DNA from: Heterocephalus glaber
Lineage: Eukaryota; Chordata; Mammalia; Rodentia; Bathyergidae
Length of the DNA stretch: 64,000 nucleotides
Reading direction: 5' to 3'
Assembly (NCBI RefSeq): GCF_000247695.1
Contig: NW_004624743.1
Span: 7,605,396 to 7,669,395 of the forward strand
Below are positions 46,040 through 56,950 of the stretch, one piece after another. Under the pieces are notes generated by a model that was not told the origin of the DNA, made no database searches, and saw nothing but the letters and a program-made list of their open reading frames with translations. A program made the translations under genes and the position numbers. Position 1 is the stretch's first letter, and each line of letters begins with the position of its first letter.

Positions 46040-46105
46040 TCTAGAGCTGGAGACCCTAGCGCCTCATACCTGTTAGGTGAGCTAACTACACCCCAAACCC
46101 TCATA
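46040..46105 (-). mobile_element. ID-like SINE fragment, reverse orientation, degraded
   Basis: The text 'agagctggagaccctagcgc' with 'gttaggtgagctaactacac' and 'cccaaaccc' fits a degraded reversed ID unit inside the L1. Confidence 0.5.
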
Positions 46106-46329
46106 TATCTTCTTTCAAGAAAAGTATCATAAAATCTTTTATTAGATTTATTTTTGCTGTTGAGTTGAGTTCCTTATATATTCTAGATATCAACCTGTTG
46201 TGCAATACATAATTGCAAGTATTTTCTTCCATTTTGTAGGTTGCTTTTTTATTTCATTGATTTTTTTCCCCTTTGCTGTGCAGAAACTTTTTAGTTTGAT
46301 GTAATCCTACATGATTATTTTTGTGCTGT

Positions 46330-46515
46330 GTGTGTGAGAGAGGGTGCTGGAGTTTGAACTGCATTCCCACCCCATTTCCGTTTTTTCTATGTTTAAAGTT
46401 TAAGCTAGGGATCTCACTAAATTGTCCGGGCGGGGCTGGAACGTGCTATCCTCCTGCATTCGCCTCCCAAGTAGCTGGAACTACAGTCACGTGCCACCAT
46501 GCCCCGCTTATTTTT
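46330..46515 (-). mobile_element. B1-type SINE, reverse orientation
   Basis: The plus strand reads 'gagggtgctggagtttgaac', then 'gctagggatctcactaaatt', 'cgcctcccaagtagctggaa' and 'ctacagtcacgtgccaccat', the reverse of a 7SL-derived SINE preceded by an ID-like part. L1 sequence resumes on its right side. Confidence 0.75.
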
Positions 46516-47559
46516 GCTTTTTCAAGAAATCATTTCTAAGACCAATGTGATGCATTTTTCCTCCCATGTTTTCTTGTTTTGGGTATTATAATTAAATTTG
46601 TAATCAACTTTGAATTTATTTTTGTATGTGTTGTAAGATAAGGATCTAATTTCTAGCTTTCTTTTTTTTTTTTTTTGCATGTCGATATTTAGTTTTCCCA
46701 ATACAATTTTTTGAAGAGACTATTCCTTTCCTATTGCGTAGTCTTTATCATAAACTAATTGATGGCATATCACATACAGTTTTCTGCATAGTTTTTTCCT
46801 TAGCCTCATTTTTGGTTTAATGTTGTATTTAGTATTTCACATCAAAGTGTACATAAGTGTAATGGAAACCTAAACACACACACTCTAATGCACATGCACA
46901 CAAAGATACACAAACACTACTACAAAGACTTTGTGGGTTCAAAATGACTTACAAATGGGTCTTTGTCATTCATGTTAATAAAAGACAGATTATCTTCATT
47001 TTAGTTAATGACTTTAATTTTCTATCCCAACAAACTTTTTTACTGACTCCTCACAACTAAATACTTTATACTTTATATCCTCTTCTTTTGTATCATTCTT
47101 TGAGACTTGAATTAATGAATAACAAAACCACAAAATTTGACAACATATCTAGGAATGGCCAAAAAGGAATTCTGAATGGTCATAACCTGCATAATCAATA
47201 CGAAACTCCTCTATTTAATCTCGTAATTCTCCTGTGAGCTAGAATGGGAATATGCAATTTGCTAATAGGAAAACAGGCAACAAGAATATATTTACTATGC
47301 TAATTCTACATGATTTATCCAATGTCACCCTGAGCTAAGGCTCAGCATAGAATTCAGTGATTATTGAGGTAATCCAAACGGTGTTGGATTACTCGGAAAA
47401 TTTAAAAATAGAATTGGTGCTCATGTCAGCTTTGTATAGACATAATTTTGTCAAAGGGCATGATTATTAATTCTGTAAAAAGCAACTCCATTTAAAATAC
47501 ATCAGTTACTTAAATTCAAATTTTAAAAGTGTGGGTTTTTTGCCTGTTAGACCAAGGTG

Positions 47560-48720
47560 ACTGTGCTGTGCCAGCAGTGCTGGGGACCAGCAACTAAGAG
47601 ACTTTACCTTCAAGGGGCTTTGAATCTAGAGGAGAACATAAAATAGAAGCAAGTGGCTATAAAATGCTCACAGCAATATTAGTGCTATGAGAAGGGGGTG
47701 ATTGTATTCAACCTGGAACCTGAGGAAGGGGAAGGCAGTGGATAAAGTTACAGATGAGTCAAGACTAGGAATGAGTTGATCGTTACTGAAGCTATATAAT
47801 GGGTACATGGGGGTTCATTATACTATTTTGTTCATTTTTGTATTCACTTAATTTTTTCATAATAGAACATATTTTTCCAAAGGACTTCATGGTAGAAGTG
47901 GCATTTGAGATAGAGATTGGCAAAAGAAGACTCTGTAACCGAGAGGTGCACATAGACACAGAAGTATCCTGAAATGTATTTGCAAATCTGTAGACTCTTC
48001 AGACTTAAAGTTTCGCTTCTTAGCTAGAGAGTAAAGTATATACTGAGGCACAAGAAAATAAAATGAAACTAAAAATTATTTCTATTATCGTTTTGATAAT
48101 TTGAGTGTTAAATTACAGCAATTAGTACACATTGGTGACTTCACTGTGACTTGATTACAGCTTTAATTGTGTGGCAGACAAATGAGATGGAAGTGAAGCA
48201 GACCTAAATTCAAATTTTCTTTAGGAGGATGTTAAAAACCTCAATAAAAGGTATGCAGTCTAGACAAGAACAATGACAGCAGACATGGAAAAGAGAAAGC
48301 AGGAGAGGAAATGTGCAGACAGAATATGAGGACAATTCATTGAGTAGTGAAGAGGGAGAGGGAAGACACAAAAGTGAACAATAATTCAAGATTATGTTCC
48401 TAATGTGGTCATGGAGAAGCAGGGACATCAGCATCTAGAGCATTGATGAAGACAGGTGGATTTGGGCCATAAGTAGTCTGTGGGGTGAGGAAAAGGAAAT
48501 CTAGATGGTGGTGATCAGAAGACAGAGCAAAGTAGTATTCCTCTAAGAGGGACAGCAAGGGGGCAGGAGAGAAACGGGCTTATTCACATGGAACAAATTG
48601 CTGAGGCTTGAAATTGAGCAGATGGCTGAGTGAACAGAGTAAAGACAAGAGAGCTGAAAACAAAATCTTAGGGAAGTAAGGATTTGGCTTTATATGAGAA
48701 AAGAAAAAAAGCTAAAGACA
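47560..48720 (-). mobile_element. L2 LINE, reverse orientation
   Basis: The stretch reads like reverse-oriented L2: 'cagcagtgctggggaccagc', 'gtgctatgagaagggggtga', 'tttgagatagagattggcaa', and further on 'gcagacatggaaaagagaaa', 'tcaagattatgttcctaatg' and 'gtggggtgaggaaaaggaaa'. Identity is low and the middle may include other sequence. Confidence 0.45.
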
Positions 48721-49064
48721 AGAGAACTCAGAGAGTAGTAGTAGTAACATCTTGTTGGCTAAAAATGAACAATACCAAACTCAGATGACTTAAAACAATT
48801 ACGTTTATTTTTCAGTCAAACACAGTCCACATGAATGTTCCTAATTAGATAACTCTTTCTCAGCAGCAATGCAGGTATTGAAACTCTTCCTCCTCTACAC
48901 CCTGACATCCTTCTATTCAGCCACCACGGGAAGGTTTTATAGGTTCTCCTGGGAAGTGGTGTGTATCACGTTGGCCCCCACACAGTCATGATCCAGTCAC
49001 CTGCTTCTGCCAAAATTCAAGGCATAACTAGTTAGAATCTGTCACTTTTTTCATTTGTTATCAC

Positions 49065-49275
49065 ACAGTTTTTTTTCATCTGTGAAATGGTGATAACAGA
49101 ATCTAACCCATTGAGTTATTAGAAAGTTAATAAATAATAACTTGTTAACGATAGTAATTGTTAATAAATATTAATGGTATGTTTTAAAGAGTTAATAAAT
49201 GTATACATAATTCATGTATAAAATGGTAAAATAGTGCCTGGCATATAGTAAGTACTTGGTAAGGATTAGCCATTA
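49065..49275 (+). mobile_element. MIR SINE
   Basis: The block 'ttttcatctgtgaaatggtg' with 'ataacagaatctaacccatt' and, further on, 'gtgcctggcatatagtaagt' matches the MIR 3' half, apparently with an internal expansion of 'gttaataaat' units at 49126-49200. Confidence 0.65.
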
Positions 49276-49979
49276 GGGTTGTATTAGGACTGCAGCAATG
49301 TAATGGTGAAGTGGACATTAAACAATGTGGAACACACAGAGGCAGCAACAGTGGCTGGAGAAGTCATCGATTTGTCCACTAAGCTGCATGAATAACTGTA
49401 GAAAATTCTGCTTTGTAACAGATGTGTAGCATTACCCAGATAAAAGGGGAAAGAAGCAGAATTTCCAATGAATATCAATTTGCAGTTTATATGTTTAGAA
49501 TTGCAAAATAAATGAACTCTTAAAAAAATCAGATGATGTGACAGTCAAGTTAAATCCTAGAAAGTTTAGATGGGATCTTACTATACATGTCTCATACTGC
49601 AATAAGCAAACCATGCCTTGAAGAAATAGTTTTATCAATTTAAAATTCCTGTCTTCTTTCAGGACAAAATTTTTTAGTAGGTCACATCCAGAGAATCTCA
49701 GTCACTTAATTTCATTTGCACTTGGACTTGACTATTTCATATATCTACATATATGTATGTATGTGTGTGTGTGCATGCGCATGAATATTTCCTATGGAGG
49801 TATATTTTTGCAAGATTTATTTTCTTCTCCATCTTCTATTTGCTAACTACCCACCTCTGCCAAATAATATTTCCATTTTGTTATTTCTGTGATTTTTTTG
49901 ACAAATGTCCAAATATCCTGCCTGGTTTTTAAAACCTATTTTAAAATCAAACTTTTTATGTTGACATAACTATAGGTTC

Positions 49980-51560
49980 ACAATTGTCAGGAATAATACA
50001 GAGACTCAGTGTACATTTTTACCCACTGAGTTTCCACAGTGAGAACATCTTACCAGTACAATGTAGCACAGTATATGGTATAATATCACAACCAGAATAT
50101 AGACTTTGATACAATTAAGATACAGAACAGTTCCATAATCACAAGGATTCCTCTGGTTGCTCTTTCTACAGCCACTCTCAAGTTCCTCCCCTGCCCCTGT
50201 GAATCCTGGCAACCATTAATCTGTTCCTTATTTTTATAATTCCAACATTTCAAAAATGGGAAAGCCATACAAGTATATAACCTTTCGGTGTTAGCTTTTT
50301 TTCATCCCATGGGATGGATGTACCAATTTGTTTTACCATAGACCTGATGAAAGACATCTGGGTTGTTGCCAGCTTTTAGCTATTAAAAATAAAGCCACTA
50401 TAAATGACCACGAGCATGTTGTTGTGTGGACTTACTCCTTCATTTCTGTGGAATAAATGTTCACAGTGTGTGATCACTGAGCTGCAAGATTTTTGTTACT
50501 TTGTAAAGAAAACATCCAGAGTGGCTGTACCACTTTATATTTTCACCACCAGGGTGTGAAGGATCCAATTCTCTTCTTTCTTGCTGCGATTATTTGGGAT
50601 TGTCTTTAACTTCCTCTCCCCCCACCCCTTCCTCTTTTCTTGTTCCTATTCCTGTCCCCTTCCTTCCTTTCTTCCTTTCACTTGAAAGTATTAGTGTTTT
50701 CTGGTGCTGGGAATCAAACCCAGGACCTTGAAGCTGCTAGGCAAATACTCTACCACTGAGCTACACCTGTAGCCTCACTATTTTCTTTTAAGCCACTCTG
50801 GTGTTCATTGCTATCTTATTGTGGTTTCTTGCATTTCCACAGTAGCTAGTGACACTGAACATCGTTTCATCCTTTTATCTGCCACCTGTATATATTCTTC
50901 AGTGAAAGGTCTATTCATGGTTTTTGTCCATCCCATATTCCAATTGTATTCTTTGCTCTTTACTGTTGAGATTTGAGAATTCTTTATATAGCCTGAATGC
51001 AAGTGTTTTCTTAGATACATGGTTTAAAACATTTTCTCCCATTCTGTAACTTCTCTGCTCATCCTCTGAACAAGGTCTTTTGCTGACCAAGAGTTTAAAA
51101 ATGTTGATGTAAATGATTTTTTCAAGTTTTTTTTTTCCTTTTGTGGATCTTGCCTTTGATGTCAAGTCTAAGAATTCTTTGCCTAGTCCTTGGATCCCAG
51201 ACACTTTCTCCCGTGTGGTTTTTTTCCCCTTAAATCTCTATAATTTTGTGTTTTTGATCTAGTTTTGTGATCTATTTTGAATTAATTTTTGTATGAGATG
51301 TGAGATATAAGTTGAAATTCTCTACATCTTTCCCTCCTTTCCTCATTCCTTCCTTCCTTCCTTCCCCACTTCCTCCTTTTCCTTTTTGCCTGTGATTTTA
51401 CAATTGCTTTGGCACCATTCATCTAAAAATTATCTTTCCTCCATTGAAGTTGCTTTGGACCTTTGATCATAATCAGTGGGACATATTTTCCACGTCCATT
51501 TTTGGGTTCTAACACATGGTCTTGAATTCCATTGCTATATAAAAAGTCTAAAAATCAAGT
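49980..51560 (-). mobile_element. Old L1 (L1M-type), reverse orientation
   Basis: The plus strand shows a reversed L1M 3' UTR (agttcctcccctgcccctgt, then 'aatcctggcaaccattaatc') and further the reversed ORF2 end. Minus-strand frames 50811-51020 ('MNRPFTEEYIQVADKRMKRC') and 50911-51204 are ORF2 remnants in different frames. An old ID SINE lies at about 50695-50778. Confidence 0.8.
50695..50778 (-). mobile_element. ID-like SINE, old type, reverse orientation
   Basis: The text 'tggtgctgggaatcaaaccc' with 'aggccttg'-like spacing and 'actctaccactgagctacac' is a reversed ID unit of the older 'gtagagta' subtype, inserted in the old L1. Confidence 0.75.
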
Positions 51561-51644
51561 AGGCTGATTTTTCCCATTTTATTTTTTAAAATTCTTTTAG
51601 TAATTTTAGGGTTTTTTTATGTCCCATGTACACTTGCTATCATT

Positions 51645-52060
51645 CAAATGTACCTCTAAAACTCAGATGGAATTCTAATTGCCACTGTAACAGTTTAAAA
51701 GGTGGTTAGACCATGAATCCTCTGCTGACATGAATGTATTAATGCCAGTAAGGTGGGGGTGAGTTAGTTATCTCAAGAGTGGGTTCTGATAAGAGAATAT
51801 GTTTGAGCTCCTTTCTGTCTCTGAGGTTCTCATTCACCATCACACTGTTATGGCAGGACACCAAGTAGTGCTGGCATCATGTGGACTACCCAGCCCTTGA
51901 GGGCCAGAATGGGACAAAATGGCAGAGAGAGAATGAATTTTCTCTCTCTCCTCTCTCTCTCAACTTAAATGACTCTGCTTCTCCAAATCCTAATAACTGT
52001 TTCTTCTCTGAAGATCTCAAATACAATTTCATATTAGTTTTATTTCTGTATATTCATGAG
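51645..52060 (+). mobile_element. MaLR-like LTR (MST/MLT1 type)
   Basis: Blocks in order include 'cattcaaatgtacctctaaa', 'atggaattctaattgccact', 'aagagtgggttctgataaga', 'cagaatgggacaaaatggca' and a pyrimidine tract (51940-51960), then 'tctccaaatcctaataactg'. The order suits a MaLR LTR; the subfamily is uncertain. Confidence 0.5.
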
Positions 52061-52084
52061 TGAGAAAAAAATCTATTTAGTTCA

Positions 52085-52500
52085 GTCTTCCTCATATTTT
52101 CTACCAAGTGGCTGTTGGATATGTTGTGTACCTAAGATATGTTCATCTTACATACCTGCTACTTTGCATCCTCAGATCTGTATCCCCATTCTCGCCTATT
52201 CTTGATTACCACTGTGTTGTTCTTTCTGTATATTTTAATTTTTTATATTCTACACACCAGAGACATTCAATATTTCTCTTTCTGTGTGTGGGTTATTTTG
52301 TAATGTGCTCCAGGCTCACCCTTCTTGTGGTGAATGTCAAGATTTCATTCCTTCTAAAGAATAGTATTTCATTACATGTATGTATCATAATTTCTTTATC
52401 CATTCCTCTATTGATAGACACTTCAGGTGTTTCCATATCTTGCTATTGTAAAGTAATGTTGCAATGAACATGAGAATGTAGATATCTTTGAGGTGCTGAT
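52085..52500 (-). mobile_element. L1 3' UTR-like fragment, reverse orientation
   Basis: The plus strand reads 'gaatagtatttcattacatg', 'ttctttatccattcctctat', 'tgatagacacttcaggtgtt' and 'gtaatgttgcaatgaacatg', the reverse of an L1 3' UTR. The 119-residue frame 52108-52467 over it is a pyrimidine-rich chance frame. Confidence 0.65.
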
Positions 52501-53094
52501 ATAACTCATGTTATTATCATCTGAGAAAAGATCACACAGGGAACTTCTCAACTTGATCTACTCTGTCATTTAGTAAGGGCTTTGCTTTAAAGTTTCCCCC
52601 TGAAACTTGGCCTAATAGAATACTCATTTCCAAATTGGAACAAACTTAAGCAGCTTTAGTAAGGTGTGAAAATGAGAAAACTATAATGTAAAAATGGCTA
52701 CAAATTGTCTTGTGAAAAAATAAGTATAAGATTTCTGCTTCTGAAAAAATGAGATAGATGTATTTTTCCCTATTTCTCCCAAGAAGTACAAACAAACTCC
52801 TGAATATTATAGATAAACCAAAAGAAGAAAACTTGAGAGAAGGCTGGAGGGAAAAAGGCACACTGGTTCGAAGCTGCAGGATGTGAGACATTACACAATG
52901 CTAAGCTCCTTGGTTTTCTTCTTGCTGTGTATATCCCAGACTTGGAAAAGGTGAAAATTTGGAAACGCTAATGTGCAAGGATTTATCAAGACCTGCTATT
53001 TCTAAACAAAGGACAAGAAAAGGGATAACGTAGCAAAACAAAATTTTCATAAGCATCAATCATTCTACTGCAGATGAAAACAACAATAAAAATG

Positions 53095-53580
53095 TGGCCC
53101 CACCCCCATCTCCACCAGCAAAGGCCAATGAGGAGCCTAGATTTCCACCCTCATGAGGTTGTAACAAGGGTACCCATCACCCCTGCCTGGGTGGTACCAG
53201 AAAAGGTGGAGTCAGGAGTCAGCTTTCATCTTACCAGCCAGTAATGTACACCCCTGCCATGCTGTCAGCAGAGAGCCCTGAGAGAGCCTGGACCTGCACT
53301 CCTACCTACCAGTAATGAGGGGTCACCGCATCTCCCTGCAGGAGTCCTAGCAGAGGCAGCCTTCTGGAGGCCACACTGTCGCCACTCAATGGTGATGAAG
53401 CTACTGTCATAAGGGGGTCAGTAAAGGACATGGAGGGAGCTGGACCTCTGCCCTGCAGTAAAAAGGAGTCTTCCGTTCCCACTGTCAGCAAAGGCTGAGT
53501 AGAGCCAGGCCTTCTGCCTCCACCTGGCAGTAAAAGGCAATGCCCCTGCTCCCTGTCAAAGCACTGTCAAGGAGAAGACA
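53095..53580 (+). repeat. Degenerate tandem repeat in L1-like 5' region
   Basis: Three to five loosely repeated units share the theme 'cctggacctgcactcctacc' ... 'ccagtaatgaggggtcacc', 'gctggacctctgccctgcag' ... 'taaaaaggagtcttcc', and 'ccaggccttctgcctccacc' ... 'tggcagtaaaaggcaatgcc'. Unit length is roughly 75-90 bp. The block is richer in C and G than its surroundings. Confidence 0.55.
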
Positions 53581-53893
53581 GCTAAAGCAGAACATTTGGA
53601 CTCCTAACCTAATATTAAAAAGTCCAGGTTTTAATTTTAAAAAATCATTCATATCAAGAACAAGGAAGATCCTAAACTGAAAGAAAAAAATTAATCAGTA
53701 GAGGCCCAAACCAAGATGATAGAAATGTTAGAATTCTGACAACAATTTTAAAAAACTGCATTGAAAATATAACACATCTGCTATGTGGGACACAGCTAGA
53801 GCTGTGCTGAGAGGGAAGTGTATAGCAATATATGCATAACTTAGAAAAGAGAAAAAGTATCAAGTCAATGACATACGTTCCTACCTCCGGAAC

Positions 53894-54328
53894 TGCCGCG
53901 ACCTGCACAGCATAGGGTCTGAAGCCAAGGAGAGGGGTGGGAAATGAAGAAAATTGAAAAATACCAAGAAAGAAGGATACGTACCAAGATTATGTTTGAA
54001 AGTTGGGACCAACTGGAACCATAGCTTGTCGAGAACTAATAGCCGCCTGGAGCACCGTATGCTCCTTATTAATAGTAGAAGGCAAACAGGAAGGGAAGGC
54101 GGGGCAAATAGTACTACATGACCTATGTGGCCTAGGGGGAACATAGCGGGATTGTTTTGCGATCGGAGCATGCGCAGGAAGGGAATAGGGAAAAATACAC
54201 GATGTAACTGTCTCCTGGGGCTGCGTCATCCAGGGCCTACAATGTTAGTCAGACAGACTATCTAATCTATGGAGCAGAAAGGGGGTAGGGAGGAGGCGAA
54301 TGGACATCTTCAGGCTTTGCCCGTGGCA
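53894..54328 (-). mobile_element. Solo LTR (ERV2/ERVK-like) with 6-bp target duplication
   Basis: A 435-bp block interrupts old L1 ORF2 sequence cleanly. Its ends are TGCC...GGCA, the short inverted repeat typical of retroviral LTRs, and it is flanked by cggaac (53888-53893) and cagaac (54329-54334). These are a 6-bp target duplication with one difference that fits CpG decay. It keeps many CpGs (gaactgccgcgacc, tttgcgatcgg, gagcatgcgcagg) unlike the DNA around it, so it is probably much younger than the host L1. The minus strand is favoured because a gcgcatgctccgatcg block then falls in the U3-like part. No retroviral gene sequence is present. Open frames inside are chance. Confidence 0.85.
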
Positions 54329-55794
54329 CAGAACCTTAAAAAACAAGAGCAAAACAATTTCAAAGCAACTACAAAGAAGCATAGAATGAAGATAAGAGCA
54401 GAAGGCAATGAAACTGAAAACAGAAAAACAATAGAGAAAATCAATAGGACAAATTGCTAGTTCTTTGAAAAGATCACTAAACTTTACAAACCTCTAACAT
54501 ATGTGGCAAAGGAAAAAGAAAAAGAAGACACAGATTACCAATATCAAGAAAGAAATGGGGGATATTTTTACAGATTGCAGACATCCAAAAGATAATGCGG
54601 GAATGGAATGAACAGCTCTATGCACATGTTCGACACTTCCTCAAAAACCACAGACTATCATAACTCATCTAATATTAAATAGATATTGTGAAAAGACCTG
54701 TAACTATTAGCAAAATTGAATTTGTAATTTAAAATTCCTAAAATAAAAACTCCAGGTCCAGATGGTTTGTGTGGAGTTCTACCAAATGTTTAAAGAATAA
54801 TTAACACCAATTCTGTACAGGTTTTTTTTTCCAGAAAATAGAACAAACACTTCTCAATTCATTTTATGAAGTATTATCCTGAAACCCAAACCAGATAACC
54901 GTACCAAAATCATCAACACCAACAAAAACCTTACAGCCTAAAATCATTGATTACTGATTTTTTTAAAGCCTTACCAAATTATTAGAAAATAAAATTCAGC
55001 ACCATGGCCTTTCAGTCTATTCATGAATGTAATGGGGGTTGAATAGTTTTTAAAAAAGCAATCAAAATGATCCACCATATTAACCAGGCTAAAAAAGTAA
55101 ATTATATAATTATATTAATTGGTGAAATAATGGTATCTGGAAAAATTTGCAATTAATGCAATTAATGTGCATTAATGATAAAAATTGTTATAAAAGTGGG
55201 AACAGGAGTAAACTTTCTCAATTTAATGAGGAGCATCTGCAAAAACTTACAGCTAATGTACTAAATCGTGAAAAAATTAATATTTCCCTCTAAGATCAGA
55301 CACAAGACAGAGATGTCTACTTTCATTACTTCTATTCAAAATAGTGCTTAAATTCTAGTAAGTGCAGTCACAAAAAAAGGAAATAAAATTTATACAGACA
55401 AAAAAGGAAGGAATAAACTCTCCCTATTTAAGGTTGTTATGGTGATCTACGTAGGAAACACCAAAGAATATTTTAAAAACTCCTTGGACTAATGGTGAGT
55501 TCATTGTTTCAGGACACATGGTAAACACAAAATCAATTATATTTCTGTGTATTAACAATGAACATATGGTTACAAAATTAAAATCACAGTATCACTTACA
55601 ACTACTCAATAATGAGATGAGTTGAAATTCTAAGAAGAAATCTATAGGATATACTTGTAGATAAAAAAAACAACAAAATTTTGGTGAAAGACATAAAATG
55701 TTACCTAAATAAATGGAAATGCATGCTACATTTTAATGCAATGCTTAATCAAAATGCTAACCAGTGGTTATAAACAAGATTATTCTAAAATGTT

Positions 55795-56040
55795 GTCTGA
55801 GTCTGTTTTCTGCTACTGTAGCAGAATACCAAAGACTAGGTGTTTATAAATCATACAATTTTATTTGGATGATACCTGCCCACACTGGTGACTGAATCTT
55901 CTTCACTCAATGCTCCAGATTTAAGTGCTGATATTTTCCAGAAACAGCTTCACAGACATATCCAGAAAAATGTTTTAGCAGAGATCAGGGCATCTCTTGG
56001 CTGAGTCAAGTTGACATATAAAATTAATCACTAGGAAGAC
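55795..56040. mobile_element. Composite of MaLR-like end and an old repeat tail
   Basis: The first part (tctgttttctgctactgtag, then 'cagaataccaaagactaggt') resembles a reversed MST-type LTR end. The second part ('cagaaacagcttcacagaca', 'catctcttggctgagtcaag', 'ttgacatataaaattaatca') matches the tail of the old repeat also seen at 20940-21100. The switch is near 55870. Confidence 0.5.
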
Positions 56041-56520
56041 CTATGAAAATATTCTGTAGTGTCATAGCCAAAATCACATTTGTGTTGCAAATGAACAGCA
56101 CAGTTTTGAAGAACATTTACCATTAGAAATGTTAAAGTTTTTAATCTTAATTACCAAAAAATGTAGGAAACATTAGATTTTATGAATTAGGAACTAAAAC
56201 ATGAGACGACAAGACTGTGATGAAAAAGAGCTGGCCAGGAATCAGTTGAATTGAGTTATACAAAGAAAGATCAGAATAAATTTTTTAAAATGCATCTGCA
56301 AGGTTGAAAATAGGATCATAAGTAGTAAATTTCAGATACAGGAAAATGTGTCCACAAGAAGGAAAGTTCACTAGGGTAAATAGGAAAATAAAATTGTGAA
56401 AGAGAATCATAGAAATAAAAGGCAGAGTACAGAGACCCTACAAATGGGTGAGAACAAATAAAAATGAAGTTAAACCTCACATCAAATAGAAGAAAATTTC
56501 GAATGTGAAAGATTGCTAAA
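56041..56520. other. Unassigned non-coding sequence
   Basis: AT-rich with no recognised family. The 95-residue minus-strand frame 56316-56603 is Phe/Tyr/Ser-rich and crosses into the next element, so it is taken as chance. Confidence 0.35.
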
Positions 56521-56523
56521 TAG

Positions 56524-56700
56524 TAACACCTTGGTTCACAAATGCTTTTGTTCATGAACATTCCGTTCACAAACAGAACCATGGGGCAAAAATTTCCTTC
56601 CATTTGCTAACTCCACATTAGGTGATGAACAGGACTGTGGCCATCTTCCCCAGAATCATGGAAGGAATTAAGTTCATGAACTGAGGTACAGTACCACTGT
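56524..56700. mobile_element. MITE-like DNA transposon remnant
   Basis: The left end 'aacaccttggttcacaaatg' and the inverted right end 'actgtacctcagttcatgaa' share ACCT..GTTCA..AA, suggesting diverged terminal inverted repeats of a roughly 175-bp non-autonomous DNA transposon. Internal 'gttcatgaac' and 'gttcacaaac' motifs add to the inverted symmetry. The family is not named. Confidence 0.4.
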
Positions 56701-56912
56701 ATATCAAATAAGCTTATCTTCTTACAGGTAGCAAATTAATGAAAAGGCATCACTGTAAAAAAAAAAAAAAGACTACTATTTACATTCCTTCTTGTAATTT
56801 TACAAAATTCCAATCAAAATGAAAGATCTTATATGTGTCAAGAAGAAAAACAGCTTTTCTATTCTTGACTAAGCATTGAGGTTGCCTTAGATATTTATAA
56901 TAAGAAATAAAC

Positions 56913-56950
56913 ATGCTCGCTTCAGTAGCACATATACTAAAATAAGAAAC
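56913..56950 (+). pseudogene. U6 snRNA 5' fragment
   Basis: The sequence atgctcgcttcagtagcaca followed by 'tatactaaaat' matches the first about 37 bases of the U6 spliceosomal RNA with a few changes. The rest of U6 (the ACAGAGA box and the 3' stem) is absent. What follows is unrelated A-rich sequence with possible L1 character, so this is a truncated or chimeric retro-copy, not a working U6 gene. Confidence 0.75.

Larger units (their letters stand above)
45080..46840 (-). mobile_element. L1, ORF2 3' part and 3' UTR, reverse orientation
   Basis: The plus strand reads the L1 end in reverse: 'tttcatttggcataatgtcc', 'tgaatttattt'-type spacing, 'gttttccaagtggctgtact', 'acattcccacccacagagta', 'ccagcatttatttatcttct' and 'ttgctgtgcagaaacttttt'. 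The ORF2 path continues to about 46840. Two SINEs interrupt it: an ID-like unit at about 46040-46105 and a reversed B1-ID unit at about 46330-46515. Confidence 0.8.
52640..55790 (+). mobile_element. Old L1 (L1M-type), 5' region joined to ORF2, interrupted by an LTR
   Basis: The first part (about 52730-53760) resembles the 5' region of old L1s, including a degenerate tandem block at 53095-53580. From about 53760 it changes abruptly to the ORF2 interior ('gggacacagctagagctgtg', then 'gctgagagggaagtgtatag'). After a 435-bp solo LTR the ORF2 path resumes at once ('cttaaaaaacaagagcaaaa') and runs through the reverse transcriptase region ('gatcagacacaagacagaga' near 55294) to about 55790. ORF1 and the endonuclease region are missing, so the copy has an internal deletion or is two pieces. 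No open frame survives. Confidence 0.65.

Noticed and set aside
52108..52467. 119-residue plus-strand frame with hydrophobic stretches
   Set aside because: It lies over reversed L1 3' sequence. The Leu/Phe/Ser/Tyr content comes from pyrimidine-rich DNA, not from a membrane protein.
53881..54229. Overlapping minus-strand frames of 79 and 96 residues
   Set aside because: They lie inside the solo LTR in two different frames. LTRs of this type do not encode protein, and neither frame has a recognisable motif.
56913..56950. Functional U6 snRNA gene
   Set aside because: Only the 5' third is present, the catalytic ACAGAGA region and 3' stem are missing, and no TATA or proximal sequence element was seen upstream.
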